A program made the translations under genes and the position numbers. Source: a virus. Taken from it: 47,870 bases of DNA. Below, piece by piece: positions 35,433-44,515 of this stretch (its first letter is position 1; every line of letters starts with the position of its first letter). Location: the IMG/VR virus record IMGVR_UViG_3300032285_004437, positions 1 to 47,870 of that record; one strand, 5' to 3'. The notes below the pieces were generated by a model. The model did no database searches. It was not told the DNA's origin and saw nothing but the letters and a program-made list of their open reading frames with translations.

Positions 35433-38400
35433 CTAAGATACTGGGTTATATGTGATTCTAAGCCACCACTGATCTCCCTGCTCATAAGGTGAACGTGTTG
35501 GAGAAATTTGTAAAGTTCCCGTTGATCCCTGAGTACTTGGACTAAATGAGGTACTTCCACTAGGCCATGCTGTTCCCGGAGGATCATATCTATATCTATT
35601 TGTGGTCAGGTAGAAATAAACGGTTGGAACTGAAGTTGAATTGAAAGTCACATCAAAGGTTAATTTTTCTATTACTGTGCTCCATGGTCCTAGGAACAAT
35701 CCGGTTTGTTGATTATGACTTGGGAATGAAAGTCCGCTGTAAAATGCGGTATCCCGATTTCCGGCCCCATCCAAACCATATAAAGAATTTATAGTAACAT
35801 AAGGAGTATCTCCTTGATATGTAGCATATCCTATACTAAATGGTTTAGCAGGATGCAGTGTTGTCGTTGTTGTAATAGCACGGGTTGTCGTTGTTGTTGT
35901 ATTTGTATTAATATACAGATAAACTTTCATATAAGATGCATTTGCCACAGAAATGTTAACCCATTGGAAATAAAGCTCACCCTTACCGGAAGGAGTGCTA
36001 GGATCATAATTGGATGTTAAAGGAGAGTATTGAACAAATGTGCCATTGTTATAGAATATCTCTATTTCAGCACTGAAAGAATTAAGGTAATTAGGCACCA
36101 GAACATCAACATACAATTCATAATCTCTTGTGAAACCTCCAAGACTAAAATCAGGGTAGAATGTAAACGGATTATTAGTACCGTTACCCGTTGAGTCTCC
36201 AGTCATAACAGGAGGCTGGATATCAACAAGAAGCGAGCTGAGTGTTGAATCACTAAAGTATATAGCACCACTACCATCGTTATTACCTAGTATATTATTG
36301 ATATTACCTGTTGAGTAATAAATAAGTTCACTATTTAACTGAGGTATCGTTGTTGTTGTCGTTGTTGTTGTCGTTGGCGCATGTGTTGTTGTCGTTGTCG
36401 TTGTTGGAGCCAACGTCGTTGTTGTCGTTGTGGTTGTCGGAGCCAGAGTTGTGGTTGTCGTGGTTGTTGGAGCCAACGTTGTTGTTGTCGTTGTGGTTGT
36501 GGTTATATTCGGATTACCCCCACTTAGACCTATTATAGGTATCAGAACTGTGCTTCCACCTAACACTGAAATAGCAGGTGGATAAGCTGAGTTAGGAACA
36601 CCAAAATTATTCAGGGTTAGATTAATCGGAGGCGAATCCATCTCTAATGCACCAGCCTCATTCGGAATTGGTCTGTAATAAAAATCTGTAATATATCTGT
36701 CCTCTGCAGAGTTTAATTGATCTGCCAACTCCTGAAGGGTTAGTGGAGAATGTCCAGGTCCAACTGTGATTCCAACAGGGAATGGATATGTCTGATTCCC
36801 AGTGCTCAGTTTAATATGATCTCCTGGAGCTATATTATGAAGCTCATATCCACCAAGCCAATCATTGTTATATTCAAAGTCATACCATCCGTGTCCATAA
36901 CCATCATCCCACATATTGTCAGTAAACACATCCCAATTGAGTTTCTTTGTGCCCCAATATTTTAAATTAGCATTAGGAAAATCTCTACTTGATTCACTCC
37001 AAAAAACATAACTTTCTGTTGGACTTACACCATTTCCAAGCGCGGTTGAAGCCGTGACAGTTGTTAGGGATCCAGTTAGTGAGAATGAAATGGGAACACC
37101 GTTTTGATCAGCTCCCAGATTGCTAGGTGCTGTGATTAAAACAGTAACTGGATCTTGTGTGGTGTCCTCGCAAGAAGCAAAATAATCAGGATATGTTCTT
37201 AGAGAGTTAACAGATGACACTATAGCATTTGCTGTTCTGTATAAAGAGTCTCCTGCCTCTGCAGATCCAACTTCTCTGCCATTAACATTAACTGTAATGG
37301 TTCCAGATCCGGTGAAGTACTGATTAGTATAACCACCAGGAGATGTGTCAACAGAAATTCTGGTTGGAGAGGTTTGATTTATGATGCCATTCCATGAGCT
37401 CTGAAGAACTACAGGAATTTTAAAATCCAGAGTGGAGCCACTGGGAACTATAACTGGCCATCTGCCAACAAGTTGAGGTAAGGTATCAAAAAGTGTAACC
37501 TCGTACCCAGTTTGGAGTCCATGAGGGATAGATGTTGTTATGGTTGCAAACCCGTACTGTCCACCTGCAATCACTTCATAAGAAGTGATATCAGTTATTG
37601 GATACTGGGTCTGTGTGAAAGTGACCGCACCAGTTGCTCCAATTGGGGTTGTTTTTATTTTAACATAAACATCCTGTCCTTCTTCCGCCTTATTTCCGTA
37701 TGTAACGAAATCTAGAATTTCATCTGGGATTTTCTTCTGAAGATCTTCAAGAGATTCACCTTCAGCTGGAAATTCCCATATTGATTTATAATCATCCCAT
37801 CCTTTATAAACGTTCATCCACTCATAATCCTCAACCTCCCTATATCTAGTCCACGCATCAATCTCTATAACTTTCGGTTCAACCATGATGGCATGATTGT
37901 TGAACACTGTGCTTCTAACATTGAATCCATCTACGATATTACATCTAACTCTATATTCTCCAGTATAGGGAACAAAATGTGCTAGTTTGTAAAAATCGAT
38001 TACTGGTCCGGAAAATTCAAAGTGATAAGGACTGCCTTTCTGTGTTGGAATTTTATCTATAATCCACTCAATATCAACCATGTTGGAAAAATCTATATTC
38101 TTCCAATTTAGCATTCCATATTCTTGACTAGGTGCAAACAGCTCAGACGAGTCAAAAGTTGCGCTAGATCCGCTGTCAAGAAGAACATCATATGTTCCCA
38201 CTGAGTAGTGAGTGTCAACAACACTTCCAAAAACACCCTGCGGGGCAGAAACAGATACTAAAGGACTGTAAGTGTAGCCAGATCCTGGAGATGTGATTAT
38301 AACAGATGTGATTCGACTTCCTGTAATTACTGGTGTTAGAATTGCGCCAACACCTCCTCCCCCACTTAGTGTGATTGATGGCGTAGCTGAGTACCCCAAA

Positions 38401-40952
38401 CCCGATCCATCTATATGGACCTGAGTGATGCTACCTGAGCTTATATCCACAGCTAAAGACGGAGCTAAAGTTTTAACTCTTACCCTATCGCCAACTTTAA
38501 ATGATGGCAGATTCACAGCAGACCAATTGATATTCAATTCATCCCAAGACCATCTATTAAGAATAAGCTCAAGGATCAAAGGCATTCCTATTGGGGTCTT
38601 ATAAGGCAATCCGGTGCTAGGATTAATAAAAGCTGGCGGATCGTATTTCTCGTCACCAAGCTCTTTAATTTCTCCCTGCTGTTTCAAATAGTAGAATTCA
38701 CCAATAGCAGAGATAAGAGACTCGTTCTGAGCTGGATTGAAATTCTGTTGGAAATCTAAAGGATCAACTATATTACCAAGATCAGATAGTGTTGATGGTA
38801 AAATAGATATTGTGCCATTAAGCATTGCTGGGTTCTCCACAGCAAAGTAATATAGAGGTGATGTTTGAGTCGGATTCACATACCACGTTAATGGTAAACC
38901 TCCTGAGATAGCCCCGTTATTTTCTAATCCGAGTGGGGTAACCACACTAGCAAGGGTTTGATCGCTAGTTACGTAGAATGTATAACCTGTTGTTCCGATT
39001 GAGAACTCATAAGTTTTACCTGAAGTAACAGAGATTGTTGGATTTGGTCCGGTAGCTCCTGTTAGGGTAAAGAAAATAGCACTTCCAGTTCCTCCTGTTA
39101 TTGTGACAAGCGATCTATAGTCATTAAAATAATCAGATGGAGTTTGAATAGAGGAAGCTAGGGGTCTCAGAGAGAAATTTCTAAGATCCTCTATAAATCC
39201 AAAGTCTGGATTAGAAACAATCTCAAAGTAAAGTCCTGCTTCAATCTCAGGTCTTTCCATCTTATCAGTCCATGATCTTGTGTTATAAACATCAAAGTAA
39301 ATACCCTCCCCAGTGATATCAATTATGCGGGCATTCAGAGGAAGGTAGTCTCTCTTTAGTCTCTCCTTTAATGCAAACATTTTCACCAGAACTTCCTCCT
39401 GTGTGAACTGAAAGGCATCAATGACTTCAGGATATCCATAAGCCGAATCGTTACCTGACATCTTATTTAGATCGTAATAGAGTCCAAATAGGGATGTCTT
39501 CTTGTAGGTTTTAGAAGGTAATAGTGTATCTTCAGAAGCAACATTTAGCACATAATTCCCTTCCTTGTCTGGCCCATATGTTTGGGTTAGCTTATATTTT
39601 CCAGAGTTTGGATTGTCTAATACATCATTAATCTGAAAAGTCTGAGTGTATCCATGAGCAGATCCTTGAGCTTTAAGTTGATCTAAAAACTCTTTATTCT
39701 TCTGCAAAGGCGATTGAACCTGAAGCTTTTTATACTCGAGATTTAGCCAGTATTCTTTAATCCTAAGATCTTGATATCCGAAGAATTTTATAGCGTTAAT
39801 AAGTCCTTTATAACTTCCTATATAAGGAAATATCTGATCACCAGCAAGAAGTAACTCTTTTCTCTTTTGATTTATTTCTAAATAATCAGGGAGAGGTTCT
39901 TTCGGATCGTGATCTCTAAGTATAATTGAATCAGATTGATGAAAAGCACGACCTAGATTCTGAAGCATCACATCAAATCTCTCATCCTCACCTGTGATTT
40001 CTCCATAGAAGTCAATCTCTATAACTTTTATAGGAGAAGCTCCAGTCCCACCTGAGATGTCTTCAACTATTAGCTTTCTCTCGTAAATATTGGAAAAAAG
40101 ATCGGGAGAATTTAAAGCAACATTAATAGGAAGAGCTTCAGAACTAACATGAGAAGTTTGAATGTATCCACCGCTAGCCCCGTAATAAGTATCACTGGCA
40201 CTTACATCAACGTTGAAAACCATGTTAGGATAACTAACAATTAGGGGTTTACCTTCTCCACCTTCTAAAGTGTCCTCTATCCTGTACGTGAATATTATTT
40301 CGGAGATATCAGTTTCTCCATATCTGTCATTATACCATCTAGTTCTCCATTTGGCTGCGGTGGCTCCGGTAACACCACTGTGTGGCAGTCCATAAGTCAG
40401 AGATTGGGTAACTGTGTTATACATCTCCTGTACAACAAAGATCTGTTCATTCTCATAAAGCCCAGATGAAACTGGATCAAAATAGATATTACCCTTGAAA
40501 TATCCACCAGGTCTATAGTCATATGTTGTATAAAAATAGAGTTGACTATCTAAACTTATTATTCTCTGTCCTGAAGACTTGCCGCTAAAAAATTGGATCT
40601 GATAAGTTAGTCCGACTTGATTAATGGACTGTATCTTACCCATGAACTCTTGCTGCCCACCGATTCTTCCATTTAAGTAAACATCAGCACCTTTCTGTAA
40701 GTAATCGCTAACCTCATCTGCCCAAGACGTGAGATCGTAATCATTCTGATCCTTATAATAAAGAGTCATTGTTGCTGGCTCTTGATCAAAATTGGAAACA
40801 TTTATGTTACCCGGAGAAGATACCGACACACTGGAAATATACTGGAATCTGGTATCAAGGGGGGTTGGGCCAGTTGGTCCTATATAATCGAAATTTAAAG
40901 GAGCTCCTGCTTTGTTGAAAAAATTAAGCCTTCTATAGAAAAAACTGGACAT
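35433..40952 (-). CDS. Large baseplate protein (1839 aa), gp7/gpI-like, with poly-threonine tracts
   Basis: Position after gp25 and gp6 is that of T4 gp7 or P2 gpI. Residues about 320-405 have GEDERFDVMLQNLGRAFHQSD, then FPYIGSYKGLINAIKFFGYQDLRIKEYW, which recalls the conserved HKGT..AL..LG...EW motif of gpI-type tail proteins. The middle carries two GSGY-type strand repeats (IDGSGLGYSATPSITLSGG / ITSPGSGYTYSPLVSVS). Residues 1484-1535 form a threonine-rich tract broken by LAP or HAP, and a shorter one lies at 1685-1698; the stretches around them look like a compact beta domain. Such a Thr/Pro tract may be a flexible stalk and, if glycosylated, mucin-like. The next gene is a glycosyltransferase. 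This is likely a baseplate wedge protein with an added surface-exposed end. Confidence 0.7.
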   Translation of the reverse strand: MSSFFYRRLNFFNKAGAPLNFDYIGPTGPTPLDTRFQYISSVSVSSPGNINVSNFDQEPATMTLYYKDQNDYDLTSWADEVSDYLQKGADVYLNGRIGGQQEFMGKIQSINQVGLTYQIQFFSGKSSGQRIISLDSQLYFYTTYDYRPGGYFKGNIYFDPVSSGLYENEQIFVVQEMYNTVTQSLTYGLPHSGVTGATAAKWRTRWYNDRYGETDISEIIFTYRIEDTLEGGEGKPLIVSYPNMVFNVDVSASDTYYGASGGYIQTSHVSSEALPINVALNSPDLFSNIYERKLIVEDISGGTGASPIKVIEIDFYGEITGEDERFDVMLQNLGRAFHQSDSIILRDHDPKEPLPDYLEINQKRKELLLAGDQIFPYIGSYKGLINAIKFFGYQDLRIKEYWLNLEYKKLQVQSPLQKNKEFLDQLKAQGSAHGYTQTFQINDVLDNPNSGKYKLTQTYGPDKEGNYVLNVASEDTLLPSKTYKKTSLFGLYYDLNKMSGNDSAYGYPEVIDAFQFTQEEVLVKMFALKERLKRDYLPLNARIIDITGEGIYFDVYNTRSWTDKMERPEIEAGLYFEIVSNPDFGFIEDLRNFSLRPLASSIQTPSDYFNDYRSLVTITGGTGSAIFFTLTGATGPNPTISVTSGKTYEFSIGTTGYTFYVTSDQTLASVVTPLGLENNGAISGGLPLTWYVNPTQTSPLYYFAVENPAMLNGTISILPSTLSDLGNIVDPLDFQQNFNPAQNESLISAIGEFYYLKQQGEIKELGDEKYDPPAFINPSTGLPYKTPIGMPLILELILNRWSWDELNINWSAVNLPSFKVGDRVRVKTLAPSLAVDISSGSITQVHIDGSGLGYSATPSITLSGGGGVGAILTPVITGSRITSVIITSPGSGYTYSPLVSVSAPQGVFGSVVDTHYSVGTYDVLLDSGSSATFDSSELFAPSQEYGMLNWKNIDFSNMVDIEWIIDKIPTQKGSPYHFEFSGPVIDFYKLAHFVPYTGEYRVRCNIVDGFNVRSTVFNNHAIMVEPKVIEIDAWTRYREVEDYEWMNVYKGWDDYKSIWEFPAEGESLEDLQKKIPDEILDFVTYGNKAEEGQDVYVKIKTTPIGATGAVTFTQTQYPITDITSYEVIAGGQYGFATITTSIPHGLQTGYEVTLFDTLPQLVGRWPVIVPSGSTLDFKIPVVLQSSWNGIINQTSPTRISVDTSPGGYTNQYFTGSGTITVNVNGREVGSAEAGDSLYRTANAIVSSVNSLRTYPDYFASCEDTTQDPVTVLITAPSNLGADQNGVPISFSLTGSLTTVTASTALGNGVSPTESYVFWSESSRDFPNANLKYWGTKKLNWDVFTDNMWDDGYGHGWYDFEYNNDWLGGYELHNIAPGDHIKLSTGNQTYPFPVGITVGPGHSPLTLQELADQLNSAEDRYITDFYYRPIPNEAGALEMDSPPINLTLNNFGVPNSAYPPAISVLGGSTVLIPIIGLSGGNPNITTTTTTTTTLAPTTTTTTTLAPTTTTTTTTLAPTTTTTTTHAPTTTTTTTTTIPQLNSELIYYSTGNINNILGNNDGSGAIYFSDSTLSSLLVDIQPPVMTGDSTGNGTNNPFTFYPDFSLGGFTRDYELYVDVLVPNYLNSFSAEIEIFYNNGTFVQYSPLTSNYDPSTPSGKGELYFQWVNISVANASYMKVYLYINTNTTTTTTRAITTTTTLHPAKPFSIGYATYQGDTPYVTINSLYGLDGAGNRDTAFYSGLSFPSHNQQTGLFLGPWSTVIEKLTFDVTFNSTSVPTVYFYLTTNRYRYDPPGTAWPSGSTSFSPSTQGSTGTLQISPTRSPYEQGDQWWLRITYNPVS
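35859..35900 (-). repeat. Short threonine-codon repeat (residues 1685-1698)
   Basis: Fourteen codons: six Thr, Arg-Ala-Ile, five Thr, mostly ACA and ACG triplets. It echoes the main Thr tract and may be a second linker in the same protein. Confidence 0.85.
36348..36503 (-). repeat. Threonine-rich codon repeat, 52 codons (residues 1484-1535)
   Basis: Five Thr runs of 9, 7, 8, 7 and 9 residues, separated by Leu-Ala-Pro (three times) and His-Ala-Pro (once). The DNA is an imperfect trinucleotide repeat of ACA/ACG/ACC on the minus strand, so length change by slippage would keep the frame. It is not a CRISPR array: the units are short and encode protein in frame. Confidence 0.9.
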
Positions 40953-40958
40953 ATTATA

Positions 40959-41495
40959 TTAAAAAACTCTTTTGTTATTTTTGTTAACAGTGTAATTAAA
41001 AAAGTTCTTGATCTGTTTAGTACTTTCGACCAATCCGTAAACAACACGTTCGAAGTAGTTCAGTATTCCTTCCTTAACAGGGTCTCTGAATATCACATTC
41101 GAAAGAGTTTTCTTTAAAATCTGGCCCTTATAATCAAACCCATTCGGAAGATTGTCATTAAAGCTATCCCTAATATCATAGATATTTTGGGTCGGATCAA
41201 ATTCATAGTATCTTCTTTCTACCGGAATCTTCGGCATTTCTTTCATTATTTTCTTATAATCTTCCTTATTTGAGCACGGAGAAAATTTATATTCGCCCTG
41301 AGCACTAACTAAAACGTGTCTATATCCAGAGCATCCGATATTATAAGCTCTTTCCTCTGCGAGAGCAATAGTTGGATAAACGTCCTTTGAATTATAGAAG
41401 GTTGTGTTTGTAGTTAAAGGTTTAAGAGTAGAAGCTGTGTAACTAATGCCTCCTTCTGGATCCGGAAAGAACGGTGAATATTTAGTATTTGCCAT
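40959..41495 (-). CDS. Baseplate-region protein (178 aa), unknown type
   Basis: A 178-aa protein between gp6-type and gp7/gpI-like genes. It has an N-terminal GGISYTASTLKPLTTNTTFYN segment and, near residues 50-75, cysteines and a GYRHVLVSAQGEYKFSPC strand pair, reminiscent of small virion proteins with a repeat-like Y.V..G.YKF.PC pattern. The C-terminal half is helical and basic. The gaps on both sides are under 10 bases, so it belongs to the baseplate unit and may be a small wedge component. I do not recognise a family. Confidence 0.65.
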   Translation of the reverse strand: MANTKYSPFFPDPEGGISYTASTLKPLTTNTTFYNSKDVYPTIALAEERAYNIGCSGYRHVLVSAQGEYKFSPCSNKEDYKKIMKEMPKIPVERRYYEFDPTQNIYDIRDSFNDNLPNGFDYKGQILKKTLSNVIFRDPVKEGILNYFERVVYGLVESTKQIKNFFNYTVNKNNKRVF

Positions 41496-41496
41496 T

Positions 41497-43224
41497 TTAC
41501 TTAGAAGAATTTAGGATTAAAGCTTTGGTTTCTGCACTTAGATCTGCTCTGTAGTTTTGTTTTACCACAGAAGCTATACTTATATTTAAAGGACCAGGTT
41601 TTCCTTCCACCACATTCTCTGTGAATAGAGTTCCATTTCTATCAGACCATCCTCCTCTTAAAACAACAAGTTCATTTCTGCCAATCACGATATCACCAAA
41701 ATCATTTAGGCCCAGTGTTTGATTCATTTGCTGTTCGGAAACATTATCAAGTCCTCTAATAGCTATTTGATTAGCTTCATTTTTCTGGCCAGTGAAGAAG
41801 AAGTTAACGGAGTCAACCCCATCAATACCTTCAACTATAGCTATAATATCAGATTTCGGTATAGTATCTCTCCGCTTGATATTTAACATATAGTCAGATA
41901 TTCTCTTTCTAATTTCTCTCTTAATCGTTTCTGGATCATACCCTTCAAACATAGTTATAATCACATTAGCCGTGTATCTTGTTATAATAGGCTCAACTAT
42001 TTTAACAACAGTTGTTGCTATCATAGATCCTGAATCCTGAAGGAGTTTTAGAATCATAGTTTTTTGGGCAGGTGTTAAAAGAAAATCTGTTAACGGAACG
42101 CTAAAATAATCCTCATTAGATCCTATATTTAGTGTTATGTCCGGAATTAGATAAAGGTAAACAACATTATCATCATCTAAATAGTCATCATCGAAAGTAG
42201 AGAAAGCTTGGATCTGTGAGAAGATTCCAAGTTTATCAAGAAACACCTCATAGTTCTGGGCGTTAGCAAAAACGTAGGATCTGCTAGTTTTAGGAGCCAC
42301 CAATCTAATTAGATTGATCGAGTCTGGGTTTGTGCCAAACATTGGATCTATGCTTGAATTTATATTTAAATAGGTGTTTAGATCAATCTCCTTACCAAAT
42401 AGATCGGTTCCGCTATCTGAGAATTTATAGGTTAAAGGATTTTGCCTATTGGTAGCAGTATTCCCAGCAGATCCACTACTTTGTAGATATTCTATTCTTA
42501 TTCTTGATCCTCTCTGTGGGACCATTCCGAAGTTAGAGTTTCCGAAATAGATATCAAGTCCTTCCTGAATTCCAGACTTAACTAGATATCCCTTCTTATT
42601 TAAAGGAATATCATAGAGTGAATCGTACTTTTTCCACTTCTCCTCATTAACATAAACATCAACATAAAATTGATCTATATAAGCTCCTGAAATTGACGGA
42701 AGATTAAAACTTTGAAGAGCAAGTCCAGTACCTGTAACTATCGAAGTCTGGAAAGTTCCTTCTACGATTTTACATCTGATAGGATTTACGCCTCCGCTTA
42801 AAGTGATTGTTATTTTTTGGGATCCGAGAACTAAAGAATACGTTTTACCGTTATCCTGACATTTAATTTGAGTGTGGTTATTCATTATAACCGCTCCGCC
42901 ACCCGCATCAGATTGAAGCTGATTCCATGCAACTGTAACCTCTCCCTGGGCTGACATGGATCTTCCTGGATCATATCCAGCTATCCTAGCTAAACTTCTA
43001 ACTGAATAATCTCTAGAGGCTTGCTCTATGTTTAGCTCTGTGATAGAGTCCTCAATAAAGTACAAGATCATCTGTGAGAGGTTCTGGAGAACGAATAAGA
43101 CCTGGCCCCAGGCAGAAGCAACGGTAAATAGATTTGCTGTTTGGTTGTAGGTGTCCTGGAGAAAAACGAAGGTGTCGTTTAGAAGACCGTTAATCAGGAC
43201 GTTATTTTTCTTAAAAATGTTCAT
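41497..43224 (-). CDS. 6: Baseplate wedge protein, T4 gp6 / P2 gpJ type
   Basis: A 575-aa protein in the slot directly after gp25. The N-terminal region has helices typical of gp6/J (DTFVFLQDTYNQTANLFTVASAWGQVLF), and YSVRSLARIAGYDPG matches the conserved A...GY.P stretch of the family. Later come LLTPAQKTMILKLLQDSGS..ATTVVKIVEPIITRY, and VIITMFEGYDPETIKREIRKRISDYM, followed by KSDIIAIVEGIDGVDSVNFFF, which match the C-terminal core that inter-wedge contacts use. In T4, gp6 is a dimer that links neighbouring wedges into the baseplate ring. The 1.7-kb length fits (T4 gp6 is 660 aa). Confidence 0.87.
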   Translation of the reverse strand: MNIFKKNNVLINGLLNDTFVFLQDTYNQTANLFTVASAWGQVLFVLQNLSQMILYFIEDSITELNIEQASRDYSVRSLARIAGYDPGRSMSAQGEVTVAWNQLQSDAGGGAVIMNNHTQIKCQDNGKTYSLVLGSQKITITLSGGVNPIRCKIVEGTFQTSIVTGTGLALQSFNLPSISGAYIDQFYVDVYVNEEKWKKYDSLYDIPLNKKGYLVKSGIQEGLDIYFGNSNFGMVPQRGSRIRIEYLQSSGSAGNTATNRQNPLTYKFSDSGTDLFGKEIDLNTYLNINSSIDPMFGTNPDSINLIRLVAPKTSRSYVFANAQNYEVFLDKLGIFSQIQAFSTFDDDYLDDDNVVYLYLIPDITLNIGSNEDYFSVPLTDFLLTPAQKTMILKLLQDSGSMIATTVVKIVEPIITRYTANVIITMFEGYDPETIKREIRKRISDYMLNIKRRDTIPKSDIIAIVEGIDGVDSVNFFFTGQKNEANQIAIRGLDNVSEQQMNQTLGLNDFGDIVIGRNELVVLRGGWSDRNGTLFTENVVEGKPGPLNISIASVVKQNYRADLSAETKALILNSSK

Positions 43225-43233
43225 TTCTATAAA

Positions 43234-43605
43234 TTAGGTTATTCTCAATGTTACAACTGGGCTTAGACCACCATCTGATGGTATATTAAAATCTAGAGTT
43301 GCTATATCCCTTTCAGTACCCTGATAAAATTTAAGATTATACGTTCCCCCTAATTTCCCAAAAAGCGGAACGTACACCTTCAAAAAAAGATCAAGTTCTT
43401 TTTTGATACTAGATTCTGAAAGATTTAGATTGAATATTAAATCCTCCAGATTTAACCCAAATTTCGGATCCCCTAAAACCTCACCTTTGTTGGTTAGAAG
43501 AACCATCTTAAGTTGGCCCACACAAATTTCAACCAAATCAGTTGTCTCAACTTGGTAGGGATTGTATTCTGGATCTAGCGGGTCTCTATTGTAAATTTCT
43601 CTCAT
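43234..43605 (-). CDS. 25: Baseplate wedge protein, gp25 / GPW type
   Basis: A 123-aa protein of gp25 type (T4 gp25 is 132 aa). It contains the core pattern of the family: an LKMVLLTNKGEVLGDPKFGLNLEDLIF segment (Q....L.T..GE....P.FG..L..L.F) followed by a helix and strands. gp25 binds the sheath end and joins it to the baseplate wedge. It starts 16 bases after a GATATATA element and leads gp6 (9-nt gap) and gp7/gpI-like genes, the usual order in T4-like and P2-like phages. Confidence 0.9.
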   Translation of the reverse strand: MREIYNRDPLDPEYNPYQVETTDLVEICVGQLKMVLLTNKGEVLGDPKFGLNLEDLIFNLNLSESSIKKELDLFLKVYVPLFGKLGGTYNLKFYQGTERDIATLDFNIPSDGGLSPVVTLRIT

Positions 43606-43621
43606 GTCAGGATTTTCACTT

Positions 43622-43629
43622 TATATATC
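43622..43629 (-). promoter_or_regulatory. Candidate late promoter element GATATATA (site 5)
   Basis: The minus strand reads GCGATATATAAAGTG. It lies 16 bases before the gp25-type start and 27 bases after an intrinsic terminator of the upstream unit, the best-defined unit boundary in the window. Confidence 0.68.
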
Positions 43630-43656
43630 GCTATTTTCTAAGTGTTAAAACCCAAG

Positions 43657-43685
43657 AAAAACCCCAGATTTTTAGAAATCCGGGG
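43657..43685 (-). terminator. Intrinsic terminator after the connector-like gene
   Basis: On the minus strand a 9-bp stem (CCCCGGATT / AATCTGGGG, one G-U pair) with a six-base loop is followed by TTTTTC. It ends the S1-amidoligase-structural unit before the gp25 promoter element. Confidence 0.88.
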
Positions 43686-43708
43686 CTTAATTTTATAGTA
43701 AAATTAGA

Positions 43709-44500
43709 TTAATTCCACTGTAAGAAGTAGCTTGGCGTGTTCTCTCCGTTAATCATCTCCATCACCTCCTGTAATTCGGCGTCACCCTGTGCTTTGATCT
43801 CTGAAGCGTTTACCTGAACTCCACCTGGTAGATTATAATTAAAAACTCCTAGCATGTTACCCAAAGCGATTTTACTTTTAGCTATACAATATCTAACGAA
43901 AAGTTCATCATCAAAAAGATCATCGTCATTAAGAGCAACGAAACATCTAACAGCAACATCAACACCGCCAACACCGAATCCCTGTGCTAGCTGTGATCCT
44001 GCGCTTTGACCCTTTTGAGATCTTGCTGGATCCCTACCTAATATGGTTAGCTTCTTGCTGTTTTTATTCCACTTATATGCAAAGCTGTTTAGAAGATAAG
44101 CCCTTGATAGATCAAAATACGAATACATAACAGTTCTATAAACTAAGTTATCACCTACAAAAGGAGAAAGTAAAAGTTCAGAACCTAAAAGTTTAGAATC
44201 ACTAAAATCCCTATCCGGATTACCAGATATACCAGATCCCCCAACCTCTCTTACATCATAAACTGTAACAATAGAGTCAGGCAATCTTAATTGGCGGGTA
44301 GCTCTAAATTCCTTGTGATTAAAAATAGAGTTAGCAATAACAAAAACACGGTCTTCTACAGCATATTGATAGTTGTCATGAAACCAAGCTTTCGCTCTCT
44401 TAATAATTCTCTCAACCTCAGCTTTATTCAAATTATACGGAAGAGCACAGCTAAAAGATAGCGCGTCCTCTATTTCTTGTATTAATTCTTCTAAAGTCAT
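43709..44500 (-). CDS. Virion structural protein (263 aa), possible neck/connector type
   Basis: A helical N-terminus (MTLEELIQEIEDALSFSCALPYN..) is followed by a beta-rich region and a C-terminal helical segment with FNYNLPGGVQVNASEIKAQGDAELQEVMEMI. That LPGGV..N.SEI.AQG...L ending is a motif I associate with structural proteins of T4-like marine phages, often near head-tail or neck genes; I cannot name it precisely. It is the last gene of the unit that begins with the S1 protein and ends at the terminator at 43657-43685. A neck, head-completion or tail-sheath terminator role is possible. Confidence 0.55.
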   Translation of the reverse strand: MTLEELIQEIEDALSFSCALPYNLNKAEVERIIKRAKAWFHDNYQYAVEDRVFVIANSIFNHKEFRATRQLRLPDSIVTVYDVREVGGSGISGNPDRDFSDSKLLGSELLLSPFVGDNLVYRTVMYSYFDLSRAYLLNSFAYKWNKNSKKLTILGRDPARSQKGQSAGSQLAQGFGVGGVDVAVRCFVALNDDDLFDDELFVRYCIAKSKIALGNMLGVFNYNLPGGVQVNASEIKAQGDAELQEVMEMINGENTPSYFLQWN

Positions 44501-44515
44501 TCTCTTTTGATTATT

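Noticed and set aside
36348-36503. CRISPR-like or tandem noncoding repeat
   Set aside because: The repeat is a triplet pattern in frame with a long protein and has no repeat-spacer structure.
36350-36538. Plus-strand leucine/serine-rich ORF over the threonine tract
   Set aside because: It is the antisense reading of the ACA/ACG repeat and has no independent support.
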